DNA from: Monoplex corrugatus
Taxonomy: Eukaryota; Mollusca; Gastropoda; Littorinimorpha; Ranellidae
DNA: 64,000 nucleotides
Direction: 5' to 3'
Assembly: GCA_030674185.1 (NCBI GenBank)
Contig: CM060312.1
Coordinates: 29,482,335 to 29,546,334, forward strand
Shown here: positions 58,001-64,000 of the stretch, in pieces
Layout of the letters: the number at the start of each line of letters is the position of its first letter
Numbering within the stretch: position 1 is the stretch's first letter
Notes under the pieces: model-generated
Databases searched by the model: none
The model's input: only the letters and a program-made list of their open reading frames with translations
Told to the model about the DNA's origin: nothing
Position numbers and translations under genes: made by a program

Positions 58001-59674
58001 AATCCAGCTATCCTCTGCCATCCTCCCACTCTGTTCCAATGTTCCATGTTAGTAAGCAAGCCACAAATGAAACAATTCTTTGCCATGTATGAAGCAGAAC
58101 AATCGGCAGTCTACTGGCAGTGTTGTGAACATATACATACACACACGAGCTCTCGCACATACGCCACACACACACTCATTCAGGTGATGCTATGATACTA
58201 ATATAAATGCACAGCAGATAAATAAAACAAAATCTTTGTGAAAAAAACAACAAAGTCACAGGACAAATCAAACTGATCAACATTTGAAGCCTGTCAGCAT
58301 TAAAAGCTGAGCAAAACTTACAACTAATCAAAGTAACAAGGGCATGATGGAGTGGGGGTGGAGATCGGGGGGTGGGGGGGGTGGGGGAGCAAAGGCAGGA
58401 ACAACAGAAGCTACAAAATTAGATTGGATTAAAATTTCAAAGGAGAAAAAAATCTTAAAAAACAAAAAAAAGGGGGGCAGGAAAAAAAACAGAACAGCTG
58501 TTTGAAAATGAGAAAACTATCAACCAACAATAAAAAAAACAACAATAAAAAAAAAAAAAGGAAGAAATGGGCAGCCAGCTAATTAAAAAGATCCAACAAT
58601 GCAACACACACAGACTGATCTATGAATACAATAGTTCACTATGAATGTGAACAACGAATACATGAATGAATACACACAAAGAATGAGTATATGACTAGAT
58701 GGATTCTGCAACACTGATTCACTTGAATGCATACTTGAATCTGCAAATATAAAACCAAGAACACTGGCCAACAAACATGTAATCCGTTGTGTAGTTCCAC
58801 TCAACAATAATACTGTATACACAAATTGATAAATGTAACAATGAAACAGAACGATTATAACTGCTTCCCAGACATTAAACAAATATGTACCCTATACTTA
58901 CAGCTAACCTTACATAAAATAAAAGATCATACAGATTTCAGACATGACTTAAACAATACAAAACACAAACATTCTGAAACCCAGATGCGTACAATGCAAA
59001 ACAGACATGTCAAAACTTGGCGCATACAATGCAGAGGAAAGACAAGTTAAAATCCAAATCCATACAAATAAAATGTAGAGCACAGACAAAAGTGGAAACT
59101 TTTGATGCATACGACAAAAACAGACATATTAGAAACATCAACGAGCAGATGTGTGCCTTACAGGTGTACAACATCAAACAGTAGATACACACCTTTCTGG
59201 GACCGGACTGTCTGGACTTGGCGTCTTTGGCCTTCTGCAGAGCCAGCCTCACAGCTACTGTGTCTTTCTCTTTCTGACTGGCTTTCTCTCCATCCAATGA
59301 CACCTGTACATAAGAAGTGTACGGGGCATAATTACACATTATTCAAGCATGTGACTTGACATTCAGAAATAAATACACCACTCAGACTTTACTGCTTGAA
59401 GTTGGAGTCTTCGGGTGTTTCTTTTTCGCCCCAGGCAGTCATACTCCGTTTTGGGGGATAGATATGCTGTTTTTTGTTTTTGTATTTCAGAAATTCCATA
59501 AGCCACTGAATATAACATACACAACATACACAAGAATATATGTACGTGTGTGCATGTATGTGTATGTATGTGAATGCTATGATTTCTCAGTACTACTGCC
59601 AAGATATAATTCATCACTGCACTTACCCCGATGTAGTAATCTAAGACAATCATCATGGGGTGGTGTGTGGTGTG

Positions 59675-59705
<31 letters not shown>

Positions 59706-59714
59706 TCGTGGTCG

Positions 59715-59762
<48 letters not shown>

Positions 59763-59767
59763 TGTGC

Positions 59768-59804
<37 letters not shown>

Positions 59805-59843
59805 TGCGTGTGGTGTGTGTGTGTGCTTGTGTGTGTGTGTTGT

Positions 59844-59901
<58 letters not shown>

Positions 59902-61102
59902 TGTGTGTGTGTGTGTTGTGGTGTGTGTGGTGTATATGTGCGTGCGTACGTGCGTGTGTGTGTGTGTGTGTGTCCATGTGCATGCATGCGTGCATGAGTA
60001 TTGTACACTAATGTGAGTCACTTGTTTTATTTACACACCTCTCCAACTCTGTCCCCAAACATCTCCAGTATCCGTGTGCGGTAGTCAACGGTGAGAACAA
60101 CCGTGTTTTCTGTCAGTGTCAGTTTCTCCAGGCAGGGCAACTGGCATGCAGGTCTGGCATCCTCCACCTGATAATACAACCAATGAGTACCTCAAATCAA
60201 TGCGTTAAGTGCACTTAACATTCCCACCGCTCTTCAATTAAGCTTTGGACTTTGAAGTTCGCTCAAAGGGGAATCATCACACTCCAACAATTCCACGTAC
60301 GCTTCACACAAATCACCAGCAATTATCTGGCAGACTCCCTAAGCCTGCACAAAACCATGTGTTGGCAAGGTCTTGAAATGGGGAGACGGAAGGCAGCAGG
60401 ATCTATGAAACACTAAGCTGACACCATCAGACTGATGGAAACATTCACACAGGCAGCAAACAGACTGTTTTTAATTTACAGGCTGGGGCTGAATTTGCAA
60501 TGTAAAACCTTGGGTCCGTGAAGCTATCAAAAGAACCAAAAGCCTGCATATTCAATAAGTACAAAGATAAAGACAACAACAAATACCGAGTAAACAAATC
60601 TGGTGAGAATACACTTCCAAGCTAACTTGTGCTAGTCATCTACGCAGATTCAGCATGATCCTATCACTGTTATCAATCACAAATTATTCTTGTACAGCAC
60701 TGTTCTCTTAACTCACTTGAACTCACTAAGCATTACACACAATTATACTTTTTGGTGGAGCACAAGAACTAAAGCTGTCTGGCAAGCTGACCATACTCTT
60801 TTTTGTTGTTGCACAGTGTGGGCATGTATGGGTGGACACGTATGCTGGTTGATCTCATATTTCCCGTAAGCCACCAGACTCGGACACGACTTAAAAGGTT
60901 CTTTAATCTACATGTATAATTTTCTGCAAGCGTTTACACACACAAACAAAACATGGGCACTAGTAGGTCTGCACAAATGCTGAATTTGGAGATCAGGAAA
61001 AAACTGTCACCTTTTACCCTTAGGCGGAGATCTCCAGGCAAATCGAACCCAGGATCTTTCCACTGAAAGTCCAACATTTACCCACTGACTGCAACGCCCA
61101 TG

Positions 61103-61136
<34 letters not shown>

Positions 61137-63263
61137 CAAATATGCGCACGCATTCTCATACCAACAGAAGCATCTATACCCAAAGAGTACATTCTCCATC
61201 CCCTCCTTCCAAGAAAAAACAGTTAACACAGGTGTCCGCACACACACATGCACACACGCATGCGCATGTGCGCACACACACGCACACACAACATACACGA
61301 AAGGGACAACATTCACACAGTTACAAACTACAAGAGCACTCACTTTTGAGATTTTGTTATCACTGACGTCAAGCACCTCTAAAGAGAACAGCTTGGAAAA
61401 CCCTGAAATGAAACAGAACAAATATCAACAGTGGAGACAGACAACATGTAAAACATTACAGCTGCAGAACAGGATCCATTAACATGTCTCATTATGCTGT
61501 TAATAATCCATAAGCTGTCAACCACCTCCCAAAACTTTCATCAAATAAAGTAAGTTATCTCTGTTGCAGCCAGCAAGGATCACCAGCAGATGAGGTCACT
61601 GATTCTGTTATTGTTGTTGTTTTTTAATGCCCCATCTCAGTTAACTGCCATAGCTTTGCAGCCTGGTGGGAGATTGTGGTGTCCAGGTATGCAGCGGCCA
61701 ACACCAAACCCTGCGACGCCGACAGGTGAGATTTAAGTATTCTCAATCTCATGACAAAAGATGTCCAATTTATTTATCTGAACCAGAAGACGAGATCCAC
61801 TTCATATGTCTCTTCCTCAGTATTCTGACCTCAGGACCAAGTTTCTGAAGATCAGTTATACTACATCGTTTCACATTCTGATTGCTTAAGTGTTTACTAC
61901 TGAAAATGAGGATGTCATTTTTAACCACAGTAAATCATCTATTTCATGTCACAAATGGCGCAAGTTACTGGGTGACTTAACTGGCTACACCGCTTTGTTG
62001 CTTCATAATGCAGGTGGAAAAAAGAATGAATGCATGTGTGAGAATGAACGTGAAAGTGAAATGTAGTACAATTGTGTTGTGTGCCCTTACTTGTGTTTAT
62101 GCATTATGGATTAACCCTTTGACTCCCGCACCCTAGCCACCAACTACAAAAACTTAACCCTTTGACTCCCTCACCCTATCCATCACCTTCCTGCAGGAAG
62201 CTGGTGGATAGGGTAAGGGACTCAAAAGGTTAAGTTTTTGATTTGCTAGCATGGTTAATAATGCAGGACCCTGGTGGAGAGCGTGCGGGAGTCAAAAGGT
62301 TAAGGCACGATTCCATTCTTTAATGATGTTAGCTTCAGTGCGACGACTGCCCATATGTTTAACCCTTTGACTCCTGCACCATGTCCACCAACTGCAAAAA
62401 CTTAACCCTTCAACTCCCTCACCCTATTCCACTAGTTTCCTGTAGGGAGCTGGTGGATAGGATGAGGGAGTCAAGGGGTTGAGTTTTTGCTTTGCTAGAA
62501 CGGTTGACAATTCAGGATGCTGGTGGAAAGGCTGCGGGAGTGAAAGGGTTAATATTTTGCTACATTGTAGTTACCAAATCTCTGTGCGTATGTAACACTG
62601 CTGTAACCTCTGTTGTACAGCGCTGTTGGCCTTATCCAATGAACTTTATGTTCATGTGTTTTTATGCCCCAACTTTTGCACTGATCCTGTGTCACTACCA
62701 CTACACTACTCTTTTCATCTTTCTTTGTAGCAAACAAGTACCACCAGCAGCTCAGGTACGTGATTTGTTGTTATTCGTACGTGATTTTTTTGTCATTCGT
62801 ACGTGATTTTGTTGTCATTTGTACGTGATTTTGTTGTCATTCTTGTCCCGAAGCAAAGAGCAATGGTTGACTGTCACAACAATGAAAACAGACTTTAAAT
62901 ATTACAGTTAGAAGTCCTACTAAAAAAAAAAGTGCTGTTCATACACATTCCTCAAAAAGTGTCAGGATTTCAGACACTTATTTGGTCCATGTCGCCTTGA
63001 CCTTGGCGCCATGACTTGGACCTATCCCATAACAAAGTGGAGGGGATGTAGCATCTCTAGTGGTCGAATCACATGACCCACCTTGACCTCTCCCACAATC
63101 ATCTGCATTCGCTCTTCCTGAATAGGCCACATCTTTCATCCAAGTTTGGTAAAGAACCATCCAGAAAAAGTTGTGAAAATTCTGCTACTACAGTTTGGTA
63201 ACAGACACATACACAGGCACACAGAGGCGAACATGCGCACACACACACACACAACCGCGCGCG

Positions 63264-63336
<73 letters not shown>

Positions 63337-63697
63337 CCTACCTCCTGGCCACTGTGATATAATATACCCGTTTTAGAAACAAAAAGAAAAAAAGAAAACA
63401 GGACAGAAAAAAGAAATCTCACAATCACACGCTAAAATCATGCGTGCTACATTCACACAAATGCCACAAAATAATAAAAAAAAAATTTAAAAAGCACCCA
63501 CCATGCAGAGACTCAATCTGGTTTCCACAGAGCAGAAGACATTTGAGGTTGCCCAGCTTGGTGTGCAGGGCGTCCAGAATATGCAGACGATTGTGGGAAA
63601 GGTCAAGGTGGGTCATGTGACTCAACCACTGCAGGTGCTGCACCTCCTCCAGCTGGTTATACGACAGGTCCAACTGCTCCACTCGCCACAGGATTTG
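46914..63697 (-). CDS. NISCH: Nischarin orthologue, 3' two thirds of the gene (8 exons, 5' end off window)
   Basis: Vertebrate nischarin is a cytosolic/endosomal protein with a PX domain, leucine-rich repeats and a large C-terminal region. It binds integrin alpha5 and inhibits PAK/Rac-driven cell migration. Here the minus strand encodes, in order, LRRs (VEQLDLSYNQL, MTHLDLSHNRL, LEVLDVSDNKI) and the LRR cap VDYRTRILEMFGDRVGE. VSLDGEKASQKEKDTVAVRL and QKAKDAKSR follow, as does a proline/serine-rich linker. The C-terminal domains contain VVSVMWCYAQQ, LLLVMSENVVYLVDPDCVYW and HHITDISRNI. The order and the 'DTVAV..A.QKAK' and 'DPDCV' boxes match nischarin. Eight exons with GT/AG borders join with consistent phases. 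The PX domain would be encoded beyond 64000. One apparent frameshift lies near 48.3 kb. Confidence 0.85.
49040..49325. repeat. 48-bp tandem repeat next to the last NISCH acceptor, about 5.8 units
   Basis: The unit holds 'tttattcaactggtacttaa' followed by 'cagcataatcacaactggta' and 'atgtatac'. Since 48 is a multiple of 3, the minus strand stays open through the array (16-residue period LNKVYITSCDYAVKYQ) and in frame with the last exon. It lies entirely in the intron, starting about 12 bases upstream of the splice acceptor. Confidence 0.95.
49840..49915 (-). mobile_element. Dispersed repeat family D fragment
   Basis: 'gggtacccattcacagctgg' is the reverse complement of the family D core at 12612 and 20130. 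Confidence 0.6.
50040..50161 (-). CDS. NISCH: NISCH exon g (linker)
   Basis: The acceptor 'cttgatttccag' precedes GTATCCAC, and the donor is GTGAA|gtaagt. The 122 bases encode VSTSSRTSGQETEGVDLPSP and IPEAHPFDPSSDALPSPPPV plus two bases that complete a Lys codon with exon h. Confidence 0.8.
50359..50549 (+). mobile_element. TTAA-bounded nested palindromic MITE, copy 5
   Basis: It starts TTAACCCTTTGACTCCCG, and the inner palindrome (diverged at the centre: CCTTCAGAAA) lies around 50441. It ends GAGTCAAAAGGGTTT. It lies upstream of NISCH exon g in the intron between exons f and g. Confidence 0.87.
51152..51270 (-). CDS. NISCH: NISCH exon f (linker)
   Basis: The acceptor 'gtaacttccag' precedes ATCAGCAC, and the donor is GGCCAG|gtcaga. 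The 119 bases complete an Asp codon from exon e and encode QHFGPSSPLNHQRSCPDFVQ followed by VPRRSSGSVFVPGRSSPGQ. It is open in only the predicted frame and ends in phase 0. Its GC content stands out from the flanking introns. Confidence 0.72.
51735..51965 (-). mobile_element. SINE family A copy
   Basis: 'ctggcaagatcttgaaatgg', 'actgacaccacaagaatgat' and the flanking order match family A in reverse. A G-rich tract (51857-51888) interrupts it. It lies in the NISCH intron between exons e and f. Confidence 0.68.
51966..53849. other. NISCH intron sequence, AT-rich
   Basis: Part of the intron between exons e and f. It is A/T-rich with loose 'acagaaacaagaa' repeats at 53140-53480. No features are recognised. 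Confidence 0.7.
53850..54002 (+). repeat. Dispersed repeat family B copy in a NISCH intron
   Basis: It begins with 'agtttcagtttcagtttctc' and 'aagatgactgtctccg', has 'actaacatcacaggtgcc', and ends at 'ctggccaggtcctg', the same order as the other copies. Confidence 0.8.
54527..54644 (-). CDS. NISCH: NISCH exon e (Ser/Pro-rich linker)
   Basis: The acceptor 'gtcattgcag' precedes AACTCC, and the donor is CTCAG|gtaatc. The 118 bases encode NSSAASLSDASGGRGDTPPP and a further Pro/Thr/Ser-rich part. The exon is supported by splice sites and by phase agreement with the next exon (G|AT), not by conservation. It is very C-rich on the coding strand. Confidence 0.65.
54645..56650. other. NISCH intron sequence (exons d to e)
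   Basis: Nothing recognised apart from a short (TA)n at 55598-55613 and a C-run at 55301-55310. ORFs on both strands lack motifs. Confidence 0.65.
56655..56990. repeat. 45-bp tandem repeat, about 7 units
   Basis: The unit contains 'agtcagtaggttcaattcac' and 'tccaatacagattttaatat'. A two-unit alternation (aaaaagccagta against aactagtcagta) gives a 90-bp higher-order period in the middle. Confidence 0.88.
57310..57640 (-). mobile_element. Diverged MITE family C fragment
   Basis: It starts with 'ttattgttcaaagcccagct' and 'gggctataaccatctc', as in the copy at 5507-5650. Later parts are strongly diverged. Confidence 0.6.
57641..59192. other. NISCH intron sequence, AT-rich
   Basis: A G-rich tract (58350-58390) and several A-runs are present. 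No genes or clear repeats were found. Confidence 0.65.
59193..59303 (-). CDS. NISCH: NISCH exon d (conserved post-LRR helix)
   Basis: The acceptor 'cttatgtacag' precedes GTGTCATTGG, and the donor is AGAAAG|gtgtgt. The 111 bases encode VSLDGEKASQKEKDTVAVRL and then ALQKAKDAKSRQSGPRK, the segment that most clearly identifies nischarin. Confidence 0.92.
59664..59980 (+). repeat. (GT)n/(CGTG)n microsatellite in a NISCH intron
   Basis: About 310 bases of GT repeats contain a (CGTG)n block at 59714-59770. The very long Cys/Val and His/Thr ORFs on both strands are artefacts. Confidence 0.98.
60039..60167 (-). CDS. NISCH: NISCH exon c (end of LRR domain)
   Basis: The acceptor 'gtattatcag' precedes GTGGAGGATG, and the donor is GGAGAG|gtgtgt. 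The 129 bases (43 codons) encode a last LRR (LPCLEKLTLTEN) and VDYRTRILEMFGDRVGE, the typical cap after LRRs in this family. Confidence 0.9.
60255..60480 (-). mobile_element. SINE family A copy in a NISCH intron
   Basis: 'attatctggcagactcccta', 'gttggcaaggtcttgaaatg' and 'aagctgacaccatcagactg' match the family A body in reverse. Confidence 0.72.
60481..60985. other. NISCH intron sequence
   Basis: No features recognised. Confidence 0.7.
60990..61105 (-). mobile_element. tRNA-like SINE head
   Basis: On the minus strand 'gcgttgcagtcagtgggtaa' (box A-like) is followed by 'cctgggttcgatttgcc' (box B-like), about 45 bases apart. There is no acceptor or anticodon stem, so it is a SINE remnant rather than a tRNA gene. 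A CA tract follows at 61106-61135. Confidence 0.6.
61344..61402 (-). CDS. NISCH: NISCH exon b (LRR)
   Basis: The acceptor 'tttcatttcag' precedes GGTTTTCC, and the donor is CAAAA|gtgagt. The 59 bases complete a Gly codon with the G from exon a and encode GFSKLFSLEVLDVSDNKISK, an LRR that continues exon a without a break. It ends in phase 0. Confidence 0.9.
61403..62110. other. NISCH intron sequence
   Basis: The block 61607-61720, beginning with a (TTG)n run and 'aatgccccatctcagttaac', looks like the end of an unclassified transposable element. No other copy was found to confirm it. Confidence 0.45.
62111..62303 (+). mobile_element. TTAA-bounded nested palindromic MITE, copy 6
   Basis: TTAA at 62111-62114 and 62300-62303 bound the element, and CCCTTTGACTCCCG is mirrored as CGGGAGTCAAAAGG. 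The inner palindrome (centre CCTGCAGG, about 62194) has its own TTAA borders. Confidence 0.9.
62359..62552 (+). mobile_element. TTAA-bounded nested palindromic MITE, copy 7
   Basis: TTAA at 62359-62362 and 62549-62552 bound the element. It lies only 55 bp from copy 6 in the same orientation, in the NISCH intron between exons a and b. The inner centre is CCTGTAGG. Confidence 0.9.
62753..62842 (+). repeat. 22-bp tandem repeat, 4 units
   Basis: The unit contains 'gtacgtgattttgttgtcat' plus two bases, repeated four times with one shortened unit. Confidence 0.92.
62843..63235. other. NISCH intron sequence
   Basis: No features recognised. Confidence 0.65.
63237..63334 (+). repeat. (CA)n with a (CG)n core
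   Basis: CA repeats flank a (CG)9 run at 63255-63272, an alternating purine-pyrimidine tract of about 95 bp. A second CA tract follows exon a at 63826-63895. Confidence 0.97.
63502..63697 (-). CDS. NISCH: NISCH exon a (LRRs)
   Basis: The acceptor 'gtgaatag' precedes CAAATCCTG at 63697, and the donor CATG|gtgggt is at 63502/63501. The 196 bases encode QILWRVEQLDLSYNQLEEVQ and further LRR consensus (LDLSHNRLHIL, LKCLLLCGNQIESLH). The exon ends in phase 1. Confidence 0.85.
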
Positions 63698-64000
63698 CTA
63701 TTCACATAGTAGTACACTGATACTTGACAAGAATAGGCATTTGCAGAATATGTTAAGAAAAATAATAATATATCCAAAAAAAAAAAAATAGCAGGCCTCC
63801 CTCTCTCTCTCTCTCTCTCTTTTTGCACACACACACACACAACAACACACACACACCACACACACAACACACACACACATACATACACCAACACACAAAC
63901 TGAGAGAAAAAGAAACATAAACGTCATGATGCTTAAACAAGTAACAGAGGAATTTTAATTCAAATCACGTTTTAACAAACATATTTATCATACCTAACAA
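63698..64000. other. NISCH intron upstream of exon a
   Basis: It contains a CT/CA microsatellite (63797-63895) and AT-rich DNA. The upstream exons, including any PX domain, are outside the window. Confidence 0.7.

Overview
This is a repeat-rich nuclear window from an animal. There are no operons, ribosome binding sites or phage-like blocks. It contains a multi-exon gene with consensus GT/AG introns, fragments of several non-LTR retrotransposon clades, tRNA-derived SINEs, foldback MITEs, a mariner element, and long micro- and minisatellites. The repeat mix and the divergent but recognisable nischarin gene point to a lophotrochozoan, most likely a gastropod mollusc. That placement is inference; no species marker is visible.

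Layout. 1-4577 is a 29-bp minisatellite of about 157 units ending in a (CAA)n tract. 4.6-31 kb is a transposon graveyard. It holds non-LTR retrotransposon 3' fragments on both strands (4.6, 6.5-7.2, 9.2, 10.2-10.8, 18.4-19.5, 22.1-25.7, 26.3, 28.6-29.1 kb), a ~550-bp MITE with long terminal inverted repeats (4.9, 14.7, 29.7, 57.3 kb), SINE copies, and tandem arrays of 55, 30, 26 and 35 bp. The 35-bp array (22.96-25.48 kb) sits inside, and is built from, a reverse transcriptase coding sequence. 31.5-32.6 kb is a candidate hAT-like non-autonomous element. 32.6-44.4 kb is mostly AT-rich unassigned DNA with SINEs and one LINE tail. 44408-45749 is a mariner element with TA duplications and a nearly complete transposase broken by one stop codon.

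The one host gene is on the minus strand from 63697 down to 46914: the 3' two thirds of a nischarin (NISCH) orthologue. Eight exons were placed from splice sites, and all their phases agree. They run from leucine-rich repeats, through the conserved segment after the LRRs, to the C-terminal domains and an acidic Ser/Glu/Asp-rich tail. The 5' part, including the expected PX domain, lies beyond the right edge. The last exon carries an apparent single-base frameshift at about 48.3 kb.

Seven copies of a TTAA-bounded, nested palindromic element of about 190 bp are scattered through the window (13.2, 19.6, 28.0, 30.7, 50.4, 62.1, 62.4 kb). These elements and the RT-derived minisatellite are the most unusual structures seen.
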